DNA from: Microthyrium microscopicum
Lineage: Eukaryota > Ascomycota > Dothideomycetes > Microthyriales > Microthyriaceae
Reading direction: 5' to 3'
DNA: 64,000 nt
NCBI GenBank assembly: GCA_010405405.1
Contig: MU004237.1
Coordinates: 1,313,345 to 1,377,344, forward strand
The position numbers were made by a program, and so were the translations under genes. Below are positions 44,577 through 56,622 of the stretch, piece by piece (position 1 is the first letter of the stretch; the number at the start of each line of letters is the position of its first letter). Below the pieces are notes generated by a model, which worked only from the letters and a program-made list of their open reading frames with translations, was not told where the DNA came from and searched no databases.

Positions 44577-45358
44577 GTTGCAAGTTTGAAATGCGTTTTG
44601 CGCGCACCCGGTGGAGATGTGGTGAGAGAGATATGCCGGAAAAGTTGAGGACAGTAGAGTGTTGTAGTCTTTGGAGGGATATGCGCGCAGGTGACTTTCG
44701 ACGTAGACTTGCAGGGTGACGCTAGACAGTGAAGAGTAACCCGATATGCTGGTAGCTGGGAAGGAGGGGAGATGTGTTGCTGCTATGTGCTGTGTAATGT
44801 GTAGGTTCAAACGTTGTCTGCCTGAACTGGATGGTCAATACGGAACTACGTAGGGAGCGTTGCCGCTGAGGAACAGAACTGGCGGCTACGCGACTAAGAA
44901 TAACCGCGGGGAGTAGCTTGGCTGATTATGGTTAAATTAGGTCATCAATTCTAGCTCGGTGATTGGCTGCATTCAAAATCCCCCACATCGTCTCTTTTCG
45001 CTTCTCTCTCTTCCCACTTGGAGTTAGAATCATCAATCAAGACACAAATACATACACACCCTCCCATTGCTTCTTTTGTTCCTGACAATTATTTGTCCCA
45101 CAATACCAGCAACGGGAACTTACCTCTCTCTTTCAGCCTTGTGAAAGTGCAATTGCCCAAGATTGCATCTGCAGGAAAGGGCGCATCCAAGCTTCAAGAG
45201 GCCAGCATCGTGACTTCTACCACGTTCCATTAAATTCCCAGCCTCGCCAACGTCATTAAACTACAAAACTTTTCCATTTCCCATACCACTCCCCTATCAA
45301 ACTCGCTCCGCCCACGAGTCTTTCCCGCTACACATAACCAACATTAACACAACTCATC
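44577..45358. promoter_or_regulatory. Divergent promoter region, Vps24 and p23, with a CCAAT box
   Basis: 782 bp. An inverted CCAAT (ATTGG at 44962-44966) lies near the middle, about 390 bp from each start. Long CT-rich leader before p23. No perfect heat-shock element was found. Confidence 0.45.
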
Positions 45359-46120
45359 ATGGCCAGCTCTGTCCATCCTGAAGGTTAGTTGGTTGCCTGC
45401 TGCGAGAGCTGCGCAAATCTCAAAATTTCCATATCTCGAAATGCTAATAACAACCAGTTCTCTGGGCCCAGCGCTCATCCACCTCCGACCCCGAGAAGAA
45501 CTACGTCTACTTGACAATTACCGCTCCCGATGTTCCCAAGTCAGACCTTAAACTCGATATCGAGGGCGCCAAGCTCAGCTTCTCTGGAAAATCCAAGACC
45601 AAAGGTCTCACCTATGCTATCGATATCGAATTCTTTGACGAAGTCGATCCCGCCGAGAGCAAAATCAACCATACCGATAAGAACATCGAAATGGTACTAA
45701 GGAAGAAGGATCTCAAGGAGGAATTCTGGCCACGACTTTTGAAGGATAAGGCCAAGGTTCACTGGCTCAAAACTGATTTCGACAAGGTCCGTCCCTTTTG
45801 ATTATTTATATATAATGTTTCCCATACTAACATCTATCTAGTGGGTTGATGAGGATGAACAAGATCCCGAGCAAGACGAAGATTACATGCAAAAGGCTGG
45901 TGGTCTTGGCGGTGACGGCGGATTTGAAGGAATAGACTTCAGCAAATTCGGCGCCGGTCCAGGCGGTCCAGGAGGAATGCCCGGCATGGAAGGCATGGAA
46001 GGCCTAGAAGGCATGGGAGACGAGGAAGATGAGGACGACGACGATGATGATGAGATGCCCGCACTGGAGGGTGAGGAAACCGCCGGCAAGGCGCATCCCG
46101 GCATCGAAGAGGTTGAATAA
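45359..46120 (+). CDS. SBA1: Hsp90 co-chaperone p23/Sba1
   Basis: Exons 45359-45383, 45458-45786 and 45842-46120 give 210 residues. The CS-fold domain covers residues 5-118: VLWAQRSS, YVYLTITAPDV, LSFSGKS, INHTDKNIEMVLRKKD and the signature FWPRLLKDKAKVHWLKTDFD with splice-restored KWVDEDEQD. A Gly/Met-rich stretch (GGPGGMPGMEGMEGLEGMGD) and a long Asp/Glu tail follow, as in fungal Wos2/Sba1. p23 binds ATP-bound closed Hsp90, slows ATP hydrolysis and stabilises client complexes. The second intron uses a rare GTCCGT donor. TTC1 follows tail-to-tail after 224 bp. Confidence 0.95.
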
Positions 46121-46344
46121 ATCATGAGAACACCGAGTGCGCGAACGAGCTTATATCCCAAACTTAACGAGAGCACGGTGTTGGAACATGTGCCATACAA
46201 TACGTTGGCATTGCACAAACCCCGAGACTATACCTGGTCGATCCGATATAAAAATTCAAAGTTTACGGTCTCAATTGTAAATGTCAAGTTCTATATGGGT
46301 ATCATGATGCTGCGCTGTAAATGCTGTAACCAAGAACATCATCC

Positions 46345-47244
46345 TCAACGGTTCTGGTTGAAATTCATGTTATACCCGCCCGTATTCTCATCCTTGACCA
46401 TATTGAAGTTATCCGTCGACAACCCAAATGGCTTCAACAGTCCATTGCCCAGCTGCTTCAATTTGCCCATCATCTCGCCCATCTCCTTCTGCTTCGCCTC
46501 GTCCAGTTTCTGCGGCAAACTTCGCAGCGCCGTCTGTACTGTCTTGCGATCCGCTGGCGCCAGTATCGAATAGCCATCCAGCGTCTTGTAATCTACAATC
46601 CCACCATCAGCAAACACATTACCAGAAGTTGAGAACAACAGACCTTCCTGCGCACCCGCCAACGCCGCCCACCCACCCTCCTCCGTCCGCGCCTTGGCCC
46701 TTCGAAGCAACAACTTCATGCGTATCCTCAGCACATCTTGCTCAGTGTACTTCATATCCGCCATCTTAGCTTCCTGCTCATCACTAACCTCCACTACCCT
46801 CTCTTCCCCATTGCCACCTTTACCACCCTCCCCTCTCCCCTTACCATCCCCATCTTTCCCTCCCCCCTCTTTACCACCGAGCCCGTATTCCACCTCATAG
46901 TCCCCCAACCGTTCCAATCCCTTATCAGCCTCCTCCACCGCCCTCTTCCACTCGCCCATACGTACCAGACACGCTGCCATATTACTCCTCAGCACGGCAT
47001 GTTCGTAGTGTGTATACGAAGGTAGTTCTGCTAGCGAGCGTTCGTAGGTGTTTAGGGCGGCGTCGTAGTCGCTTATGGTGAAGAGGGAGTTTGCTTGGGC
47101 TTTTAGGAGGGTTGAGGATGCGAGCATGGTGGTTTCGGTTGAGGGTGGGAAGCGTTCGATTGCGGGTGGGAGATTTGGCGGTGGTGGCGGTGGTGGGGGA
47201 GAAGGTGGCGAGGAAGGATCTTTGGGGTCTGTTGGGGTAGACAT
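46345..47244 (-). CDS. TTC1: TTC1-like tetratricopeptide co-chaperone
   Basis: Exons 47244-46644 and 46592-46345 give 282 residues after removal of a 51-nt intron. A Pro-rich start (PPSPPPPPPPPNLPP) leads into three TPR units (ALNTYERSLAELP, VLRSNMAACLVRMGEWKRAV, VLRIRMKLLLRRAKARTE), interrupted by a Gly/Lys/Glu-rich insert (about 125-147). The C-terminus LGNGLLKPFGLSTDNFNMVK with NFNQN matches the TTC1 signature strongly. Animal TTC1 binds Hsp90/Hsp70 tails and G-protein/Ras partners; the fungal protein is little studied. The intron is a multiple of three and has no stop, so retained transcripts would add 17 residues inside the third TPR. Confidence 0.87.
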   Translation of the reverse strand: MSTPTDPKDPSSPPSPPPPPPPPNLPPAIERFPPSTETTMLASSTLLKAQANSLFTISDYDAALNTYERSLAELPSYTHYEHAVLRSNMAACLVRMGEWKRAVEEADKGLERLGDYEVEYGLGGKEGGGKDGDGKGRGEGGKGGNGEERVVEVSDEQEAKMADMKYTEQDVLRIRMKLLLRRAKARTEEGGWAALAGAQEGLLFSTSGNVFADGGIVDYKTLDGYSILAPADRKTVQTALRSLPQKLDEAKQKEMGEMMGKLKQLGNGLLKPFGLSTDNFNMVKDENTGGYNMNFNQNR

Positions 47245-47685
47245 TTTATATTGTCTATGTTTTGGTGTGGTTTATGTCGCGGGTCTGGAGAGGGGGGATT
47301 GCTGCTTGATGTTGGGAGAGGTGTGGTCAGGTTTTGGTGGTGGGGAGAGGTTTGGAGATGTTGTTGTAGAGTACTCTATGGAAGGGCATAAAATATTCTA
47401 GAGTAGCATTTGATCGCAGCAATTTATATAGGGATATTATTATTCTTTTCGCCTCAAAAAGATAATTCTCTGACTTATTATCTATTGGTTTGCAAAAGAA
47501 TCATTGATATTTAAACTGTTGAAAAAACTTTTATTGCATTACTACCTCCAGATGCAGTATTTACTGCATGTAACGCTTGGGTATTTAACTAAGATTAAAC
47601 AGTAGCCGAGAAGGACTTTCTCGCTTCTCCAGAGATCCTCACCTTTATGTTCTAGTTTGATGTAGTACATGTGTATCCTATCCTA
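47245..47685. other. Intergenic region: TTC1 promoter and permease 3' end
   Basis: 441 bp, with nothing recognisable beyond AT-rich 3' flank of the permease. Confidence 0.5.
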
Positions 47686-49490
47686 TCATACTGCAACAAT
47701 CGACCCAACTCTTCGCGCAACATCAACGGCGCCTTCTTCCAGAATAGGTCCTCTATACTCCCGTCTGCCAGCAATAAAGTACCAAATGACACTGAAGATC
47801 AAGACACCACCCGTAACAACAACTGAGTAGTTCATCGTGTTCGCAGTGACAGGTGTCTCTGGTGGCCAGACCGACCAAAAGATGACAAAGACCATATATG
47901 TACACGCATAAGCGTTGTTGATTATACCTAAGATGCCAGGAATCTTCCAAGGACCCCAGATGAGCCTCATGCTAAAGTCCTGGGCGGCCATGGGGACGGC
48001 TTCTGTCACGACCTTTTCGTTGTCGCCGATGGGAAGGTCTTCGGGCTCGCTTTCCTCGAGCATACCTTGGTACGGGGCAATGTTTCCTTTGACTCGATGA
48101 TAGAGTAGCAACGCGCAAGGGACGAGATAGGAACCATAGAAGCCAGTGATTGTCAAGGAGATGACATCGTTAAACGCAGTCGGAGATCCAATGTAGATGA
48201 GAGCGAGCAGGGCGGCCAAAATGGCTACGAAGCCGACAGCCCAAACGGGGATTCGAGTGTTGTTGGTAACTCGGCTGAGATGACGGTGACCCGGCATTCC
48301 CTTATCACGTGCGAAAGACCAGGTCATTCGGCTTGCTGTTGTGGTGATTCCGTTCGCGCATGCCCAAGTGAGAACTAGGACGATAGCACCCATTGCGATA
48401 GCGCCTGATTGGTTCTTGACGCTGTTGTAGAAAATCTGCATGAAAGGAAACGCAGTTTTGGTGGCGAGGACACTCGCTGGGTCACCCAGACAGAAGAGTA
48501 TGGTGATCATCATGCCGAACCCAATCAGACCGTTGACAATCATGCCTGCAACGATAGCTCGGGGGATGTTGATGTTTGCATTCGATGTCTCCTCTGCCAT
48601 ATGAACAGACGCATCGGCACCGACAAACGTAGCAACGTTTCCAAGAAATCCAACGCAGTATGATAGTCCTTGCGTAGGCCAGCCTCCCGTGTTCAGCGTC
48701 GATGTGAAAACAGAAGCCGCAGAGCCGATGTCTGAGGTCTTTAGCAAAGCGGCCATGATTGCAATGAAGCCAGCTAGGTGAAGAATCATCATGGCGACTT
48801 GAAATTTTGGTAGCAGCGCTGGGATGAGAGTGTTGATCGAGACATTGACGACGATGACCAACCAGGTAAGGAGGGTACCTTGCCATTCCGTGGAGACATA
48901 GTTGGGATAGTTGAGAATCAGGAGTCCTTGGATCATGGTACCCGCGAAAAGACTTTCTGTTGCAACAGTTGCGACCCAAGCCAAAGATGTCAACCAGCCG
49001 ATCATGTAACTGGATATTTTCTTATATTTCGCTGGCGCAAGCATATATCTGAGTGTATTAGCTACTAGCATATAGCATATAGATTGTAAGGCTGACTTGA
49101 TCCAGTCGTATACTTACACCCAAAAATATTGCCCACATGCAATAGGAGCCATAGATGCTAATTCAGATATGCATATGTACACCGATCTATTCACAAGTAA
49201 GCCAGACACATCTTCACAAAGCATCAAGGTTGCACCAACAGGGTAGAAAGCCATGCAATCAAGAAACCATACACCAACGCTGCAGGACCACCATTGTTGA
49301 ATCCCTGACTGAACAAAGCCAGAACAGTCTCCCAGGTAATGAGCTCGCAGACAGCAAATGCAAAGAGCGACCAGAAGCCAAATCGACGTTTGAGAGTCTG
49401 CTTCTTACCCAGCAAGGCCAAGGTATCACTATCTGTCGACACTCTACTTCCCCGTCGGCCCGTCCCAGGGGCTACCGAGAGTTTGGTCAT
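47686..49490 (-). CDS. APC-superfamily amino acid/choline-type permease (ACT family)
   Basis: Exons 49490-49240, 49186-49118 and 49048-47686 give 560 residues. The N-terminal LKRRFGFWSLFAFAVCELIT and TWETVLALFSQGFNNGGPAA start the first two of about twelve spans; splicing yields the family block LSTLSVYICISELASMAPIA, then CGQYFWVYMLAPAKYKK. Later conserved pieces are FLGNVATFVGADASVHMAEE and MTWSFARDKGMPGH. The family includes yeast Hnm1 (choline) and Uga4 (GABA) transporters; substrate cannot be fixed from sequence. The first intron needs a GTTGGT donor to restore the conserved block. Upstream are HGATAR-type sites (49672-49677 TGATAG; about 49715-49720 AGATAA), the binding pattern of nitrogen regulators of GATA type, which fits a nitrogen-source permease. 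Confidence 0.9.
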
Positions 49491-50057
49491 TCGCTTTTGG
49501 TCGACGATTTGACTGGTTCAAAGCGTTTTGGTGAAGAGGGAGTTTTTACTGGACCCGAAACAGGTCTAGATGTGACGGTTTCAAGGGCAAATCCGGAGCG
49601 GAACCATCCACTGTAATGTGGCAAGCTGGAACACTACCGACAACGCGTGTAATGTACCTATCAGGCCTGGTTGATAGGCACGTGGAAAATTATGCTGATT
49701 TCTGGGGATTTGCTAGATAAAGAGGAAGTACAGTGGAGATACTTAAAGACCAGGGATTTGATTGATTTTGCAAGGCTGGATTGAATTGTTATTCCCGACG
49801 TCGGACACAAAGGGACAAGAGGGGGACGTAAAAATTTGAGGGTATGCATGACTCGAGAACCAGATTCTTGATTTCTTCAAGCTACTCGCTAGTACACTTT
49901 GGCTAATAAATTAATGATAATTGTACGATATGACAATGTTGTCAAGATTTGAAGAGCTTGACAATCATACTGGAAGATATCACATCAGAATCAAACTTTC
50001 AAGACACCCGACGCGTGACGAGATTGATGAGGTTGAAGGTAACAGGTACCTAAGTAT
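49491..50057. promoter_or_regulatory. Permease promoter region with two GATA-type sites and CACGTG
   Basis: 567 bp. TGATAG (49672-49677), AGATAA (49715-49720) and CACGTG (49679-49684) lie 180-230 bp upstream of the permease start. Short motifs occur by chance, so only the cluster is suggestive. Confidence 0.35.
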
Positions 50058-52532
50058 TTACCCATACCTTCTGTCTCTCTGGACGATTCCTCCTCCATCT
50101 TCGTTTCCGAAAACCATTTGCAGGTGATTGCCCTGTGCAATGATACTAACCTTATTTTCGAACACGGAGACGGTACTGATTCCAGCTCCAGTGTTGCGCA
50201 ACTCATCCGCTCGGTCAGAATTTACCGCCAGCGCAGCAATTTCCGCGGGCTTACCCCAACTAGGCGTGGTGGGTGATTTTGTGCAAAGTAGATAAATCAC
50301 GTACGCTATAACAGTAGAAGAATACAAAAATAGCACCGTGATTGCGGCCTTTTGAGTTGCTCCATCAGTGGCATACGCATATCCATTGACAGTCGCTTCC
50401 AGCTGGAATTTTGTAGCTTGCGCCTGTTCGGCTGCGGTGACCACAAAAGCGTTGCCACCAAAGTCGATTCCTCCATTCTTTGAGAGAAGCTGCCTCCCAA
50501 AGTCGTTCGCTTGATTTCCAGCTAGTGAAAAGTTATAGTTGAGCCTGCCAATGCCGTTGGCAAGCAGAGCGGCGAGCATTTGTTCTAGAGCTGGTTCTGT
50601 ATTCTCAAGAAACTCTTGCGGTAGTGATTCGTTTGACCAAAGTCCTGCAGTTGCTGCCATTGTTTCGAAAATAGACGCATTCGTGCCTGAGATGATTGGA
50701 TTGAGGTACTTCGACCATGCTGCAGAAGGATATACCTTTGGAAGGTTCGTGCCGATAGTCCCAGCCCCTGTGTACTCCGTTGATTGAGCTACTTTGATAG
50801 CTGTTCTAAGAGTGTAAACAGTGGCATTGATGAATCTACTGTCCATACTACAGCAGTAGAGAGAATCCGATATGGAACCGGCAGCTGGGATAAATGCAGC
50901 AATGGCAAGAGTAGCATCAGCAGCTTGAAGCAACTTTGGATCATCTATCCAATATAGATTAGGCTTCGGAGCTGGGGAGGCTAATGCTTGCTGTATAAAG
51001 TTGGTAACGTTATGTGCAAGGCCATTAGAGGTATCGGAAACATTTCTGTTGAGGACGCCTAGCGCAGCATCTGGTTGAGTTCCGCCAGCGAGAGAAATAC
51101 TTCCTAAGACAGGAAAGGCGATGGTTGTTTGGTTTGAAGCAACGGGAATTCTAGTACAACGTGCGACTACCATGGGCTGAGGTGCGTTTACCGAGTGTGT
51201 GACATCCAAGAAAAATTTAAGATGCGAGGTTGAGTTCAAGGAAGCAAGATACCATCCCTTGGCTAACTCAGTCAGAGTGTCAGCAATAAATGATACTGGT
51301 ACAGTTGCAACTGTGTACGCATTCCGAAAGATGGTGTTGTTATTGCTTCGCGTAGAGCTACGAAGATCGCGAGTTGATTGTAAGGATTCGACTCGAACTG
51401 TTTCTGGAACCATGGCATCATTGAGCATACGAGGCCAAAACGATACGAGATTTTGGTTGATTGTTTCCCATGCTTCAGAAGGACAAGACGCATGGTAACC
51501 AGCAGTAATGCATCCTGTGAGGTTCTCGCTGTCGCTTATAACACTTGGAAATAATAACGATTCTGTTCCTCGAATCCAAAACGGGGTTCCACCTGCTCTC
51601 CAGTCCTGTAGGCGTGGCCGCATAAGTATAGCTGATGAAGGTCCCACAGATAATCCGAGAAGGGCAAAGATTATTATGCAGAAAATAATGCTGTTCACCT
51701 TTCGACGTGGCTTTTCGGCCTTTTTCGAGTACTTGATGGTTCCCCAGAACTCTGGAGACCAAAGAATGTCGATCGACTGGATTTGTTGTGGGCTAAAGAT
51801 CGCTCCAAATGGTAATCCACCATCCTTGACAGTGAGCTCCAGTCTGATTATGGTAACGAGTATAGACACAAGCGATGCTATCATTAGCAACTCGTGTAGC
51901 TTAGCTGCAAACTGTAAAGCAGCAAGCTTTTGAGGATCTTCTCCTTCGGCTCCAGATAGTTCACCTCCAATATAATAGTTGCCAAGGTTGAAAGCTAGAA
52001 GAACTATACATGCAAAGACAGGAACGAGATAGAATATACATCGTACTAGTCGGTGCTTCCAGGAGGTACCAATAACCAGCTTTTTCTCTTCTTTGATTTG
52101 CCATTTGCATATTTTAGCGATTATGTTGTAAACAATGGCTAGACCAATGGATTCGAATACGGCCGAAGTGTACCTCTGTCCTCTCGATTGAGAGCTTGAG
52201 CCGGTATCTGCTAGTGACTCGAGATCGGTGTGCCTTGAATTGGCCGTAAAATGCGATTTCTCTTCCTGGCTATCTTTACTAGCATTACGAGTTAAATCAT
52301 AATGCTCTAGTTGTGTGGCTTTGATGAAAGCTTACTCGCTAAGACTATCGTGTCTTTGACTGTCCATACCATGAAGAGTGTTCTGGATTGAGTCCGTTAA
52401 GCCAGTTTTGTCTTCAGCCTCCTGCATGTTGCCGGCCGTCTCTGTCGGGTTCGAACTTTGAGGTCCGTTGACTACCGAGTCATCCCTTGTGGTATCGATT
52501 GTGAGTTCACTGCTCTGGGTTGGAGTTGCCAT
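50058..52532 (-). CDS. Orphan membrane protein with a large N-glycosylated extracellular domain
   Basis: Exons 52532-52336 and 52278-50058 give 805 residues. The first 110 are hydrophilic and Ser/Thr/Asp-rich. Three spans follow (about LVRCIFYLVPVFACIVLLAF; LMIASLVSILVTIIRL; SIIFCIIIFALLGLSVGPSS), then about 400 residues rich in N-x-S/T sites and paired cysteines (GCITAGYHASC, YCCSMDSRF), and a last span AAITVLFLYSSTVIAYVIYL with a cytosolic tail. The plan, three N-terminal spans plus one C-terminal span around a big extracellular domain, recurs in uncharacterised fungal proteins; I know no function. Start at ATG 52532 gives a 5' exon spliced by a 57-nt intron that restores the frame. Confidence 0.72.
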
Positions 52533-53708
52533 ATTGTAAAATCCGGTTAGGTTTGATGATTACATGTTTCCTTTCACAGGCAGAAAATAAGAAGAGATCA
52601 AATCAGTGTTCTACCCCGGCACAGGACCCAGGCTGCATTGTTCTAAACAGCAGTCTTCATGCGACGGACCCGACTGATAGCCGCCGTATCAGCAGAAGAG
52701 CCTCTGTTTCTTTCCTTGAACTTCATTGGACAACTCTGGCGAAGGACTTTGAATAGGCCGGTAATCTGATCAATATCGTTTCGATTCAGGAATGGTTCAC
52801 GGACTTACTCTTCGCTATTGTATTTTATGATTAACTCAACTGAGAGACAGGCTGTGTCTGTCTTGAATACACTGCATTATGAGGGATTGCCCGCAAAGAA
52901 AGCCATGAACAATGCCGGGCTCTTACAGGATGCGATCGGCTCGAGACTTGGGCATGGCAGCTCTGCCTCCCCAGGAAACAGAAAAGCATGGTTCAATAGC
53001 TGTCTTGAAACTGCACTCCTTACCCTCTCCAACGTGAAGAGAAGAGAGGAAAGAGGATCTAGGAACATGAGATAAGCAGGGATAGGTCTCGCCGCAATAC
53101 TTCAACTTTTTGAAACTGCAAGTGAATTGATAAGCTTTAGCCAATTGGAGAAGTGATTAAGACAGGCATCGCTAACGCCGTTGGTATCGTGGTGATATTT
53201 GACTGTCGACAGGCCTTCCGGTACAAATCCTAATTGGCCATGGACAGGAAACTGCGGCGCCCAATGCCTGGCGCGTCGCTGTTGTGAACTTGTGACGGCG
53301 GCAATTGCGGCGTGGCAGTCTAGAAATTCTCCGGCCACCTCTTCAGCAATTGAAGGCTATTGAGTGCGCTCATAGCAACATAAAGAAAAGGTAGGGGACA
53401 GAACAAAACTAGAAGATATGTCGTCGTAAAGGTGATGTTTGTTTCTTGTTAAGTTGTTACAACTTACGCGACCAGTAGTTGATTTTAAGCGCGCAAGCGC
53501 TGGCGCGTCGCGGCCCGGTCCTGATTTAGTGCAAAGCCAAGACTTTGACTGCCAACCAGCGTCGCTGTATGATGTTCAGGAGTTATCGCGATTCACATGC
53601 ACTCCGCCCTCTCAAAGCTGCCTAGCTCATACATTTAATGTTGCCTATGTATCTACAATAACCCTCTTCGATTGTCCATAGCACATATGTATTATATCTG
53701 ACGACCCT
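52533..53708. other. 1.2-kb intergenic region between divergent membrane-protein and PGAP4-like genes
   Basis: Two divergent promoters. Short frames without domains; no repeats or RNA genes recognised. Confidence 0.5.
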
Positions 53709-55143
53709 ATGCTTGGAAGGAGACCTCCCGCTGTTCTCGCGCTGGGAGTCACAGTGGCGATACTGCTCGCGATCGCTTTCTATGGACATTTCAACTTCTA
53801 TCGCGATCCAGGGAGCATCTTCTTCAATCCCAACCGTGCTTTGGAAAGAAAATACAGCATACAAAGAGAGCAAGAAGCCGTAGCATTCGAGGCTCAAGCT
53901 CATGCACTCCTCGACGGGAATGAGAACGCTGATGGAGTGTTTCCGAAAGCTGGTAGAGATCCGTTGATATGCGGAGTCTTTGTAACTATGGGCAGAGAGA
54001 CGCAAGGAGGCGTTCATCCACTCGAAGTAGAACTCCAGAAACCGCTTCCAATCCTCTGATGCTAATACAATGATAATAGCTAGCGGTGGCTAGTTCGCTG
54101 ACTGGTCTCGTCGAACCCGAACGATCCGACATCGATTTACAAGTTTACTTCGCCAATACCAATGCCTCTGAGCATCCTTTGTGGAATTCTTGGCTGCTCA
54201 AACTCGTAGATGGCTTCACCTCAGCACGACAGCTAGTAAGCGATTCGGAATTCAAGAATTTGGTCAAGCTGGAGAATGGAAAAGAGTTCTTCACAAAGTC
54301 TGCGTTCGATTTTCGCAACGCGATTCGCCATTGCTACAATGTCTCTTCGGCACCTTATATTGCTTTGCTTGAAGGAGACATTTTGCTCGCAGACGGCTGG
54401 TTCTCTCGATCAAAGCTAGCTTTACAGGACATTGTTGCACAAACCAAATCCATGGACCGCTGGTTAGATATGCGCCTGTTCAATGATGAGAAAGGAATTG
54501 GATATGATTCGACTACGCTATTTGGGAACAACGTGCCCATAATAATTCTTGGAGTTTCGATCACGTTATTCACTATTTTACAAGGTATTTCATTATATAA
54601 ATCTTTTATAGTCCTAGCTAACGATTTCCAGCGACCCGGGTGTATAGCGCAACCGGCAAGGCTTTTATCAGCAATGCTTTCATCTCAGTCATATGTTGTG
54701 TTACTGTCCCCCTGTTTGTAATCATGTTTTTCCAAACAGGAAAGAGCTCAGTATTTACCCCTGCGCCTGGAGTATCTGTCCAAAACTGGGGATGCTGCTC
54801 TCAAGCTATCATCATGCCTCGCGAGAGAGCAATAGGATTGGCAGAGCTGATTGCTGAACAAGCTGGGGGCCCACCAGACATGTCGATCAACGATTACGCT
54901 TCTCGAAATGAGCTAAAGAGGTTTGTACTCAATCCAGTACAGGTGCAACACATAGGTGAGAGCCATCTTTCTCCACCTAGAGTCAATTTGCTAATCATAT
55001 TTCTAGGGTTCCGGTCTCTACTCACGCCAGAGAGATTAAAAACAGAATCTGTCTGGAGTGTTGCATTCGAGGATCTGGACCCTGGAAAGCTAGCAAACGA
55101 ACACAAAAAGATGGCAGAGCAACTGTACGGTCCCTTGAGTTGA
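53709..55143 (+). CDS. PGAP4/TMEM246-like Golgi glycosyltransferase family protein
   Basis: Exons 53709-54026, 54080-54584, 54632-54955 and 55007-55143 splice to 427 residues. A single span near the N-terminus (AVLALGVTVAILLAIAFYG) is followed by the transferase core: CGVFVTMGRETQGGVHPLE, DLQVYFANTNASEHPLWNSW, SAFDFRNAIRHCYN and the EGD motif in YIALLEGDILLADGW, then RWLDMRLFNDEKG. Two further spans (IIILGVSITLFTILQ; ISVICCVTVPLFVIMFF) lead to WGCCSQAIIMPRERA, NPVQVQHIGFRS and WSVAFEDLDPGKLANE. This topology and these blocks are those of animal PGAP4, which adds GalNAc to the GPI anchor in the Golgi; fungal relatives are mostly unstudied. GPI-glycan modification is therefore an inference. Confidence 0.8.
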
Positions 55144-56622
55144 GAAAGCAGACAAGAACCATTCGCGGGTTGAACGATATACGGCGATTGCTATGATCGT
55201 CTTCGAGATCTGTGATCCACTCGTCCCCAATCCAGACTCAATGCGAGGCATAGCTTATGCACTTCAGAGGTCTGTAGAAGTTTGCCCCTTGTTCATGCAG
55301 ACATTTCTGTGACCAATGGTACCTCCGCCTGCCAACCCATGAGAGCTCATGTTCTTTCCACCTAGACTCAGAACTATATAATGGACACAACAGCGCTGAC
55401 TTCGGGAGAGACTCGGAGACCTCTCGTCAGAAGGCTACAGCATGCTCGTGGAAATCATGATTCAAGGCATGGATTTCCAACACGGTCAAATGGTGGAAGA
55501 TGTGAGAAGCTTTTCCATCAGCAGACACTTCTCACGTAGTTTCAGGATGTACACTCAACTTGACCTTTCGTCAATTCGGAGTTCTCGTTCTACCAGCTGT
55601 TTTTCTCAGCCATGTCATTGTTACTGGCTTGCTATACATCTTCATTAATATACGCATCACGGCTCTTAAGGACATCAATACAATGGACATAATTCCCATG
55701 TATAGTCAATGCCTAAGGCTTTCACAATGCCACACATTGTATAAAATAGAACTACTCAATTTGCAAAGTTCAACTAAGGACATCATCAATACCAAGAAGA
55801 TAACATCTCTTCATACAAGTACTTTGCCCTAGGAGCTCGGACTGGATTCAACTGGTTCAGCCTGAATGCGGAAGAAGGGTCCAGCTTTTGGAGACCGTTA
55901 TGGCAGCATATACATCCCACAACTGTGTCGGCGAGACACTTGATCAATCCAGTCTGAACATTGCTAAAACAACGAGAGACTCTTATCATTTTTCATTCCC
56001 CTTTCAATGTTATTGTTTGCTCCTGGACAATTCTAGATTCCTAGCATCCTCATGTTATGACCACGCGAATCGACATTTCTGTTATGATACTTGGAAAGAG
56101 CTATATTTCGGGTTGCATTTAAGGTTTCCCTTGCAAGCATTTGCCAACACGAACAGCCGCATCTTGGCATAAAACTCGCCGCATCTTTAAGGGGTTCTAT
56201 TCAATGTCATTGGTTCGTAACACCACAAATCGTTCTGTCCTTGAACAAGGCTGTCTTGTGTTCGGGTATTTAACGCCACACCGTAAATTTCTCCTTGATG
56301 CCAAGCTATAGACTTTGTACTTTTAGCCAATGGCTCAGCAGGCGTGACTGTAATTACATATGTACTGTATAAACAATGCGAAATACGAGTGTATGGGTTG
56401 TCTTTGACCGGACGGCACGACGGTATTGTAGAGAATATGGGGCTGATATTGAAATCCTATGACAGCCACCAAGGGATCGTGGTACAGACTGAGCTTGCCA
56501 CCAGAAAGCCGCTCTCTCGTGCCGTGAAAGGTAAGAGGAATATGACTGTATAAATCATGTTGTGCTCCCTGCGTGGTGCGCAGGTTTTAGCAGTCAATCG
56601 CTAACAGTCATTCGTTTTTGGT
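55144..56622. other. 1.5-kb intergenic region, no gene supported
   Basis: Only short frames without domains or coherent splice sites. It contains the promoter of the secreted-protein gene. Confidence 0.45.

Noticed and set aside
49851-49872. GACTCGAGAACC stretch resembling a reversed tRNA B box
   Set aside because: Does not fit the B-box consensus and no A box or acceptor stem lies at the right distance.
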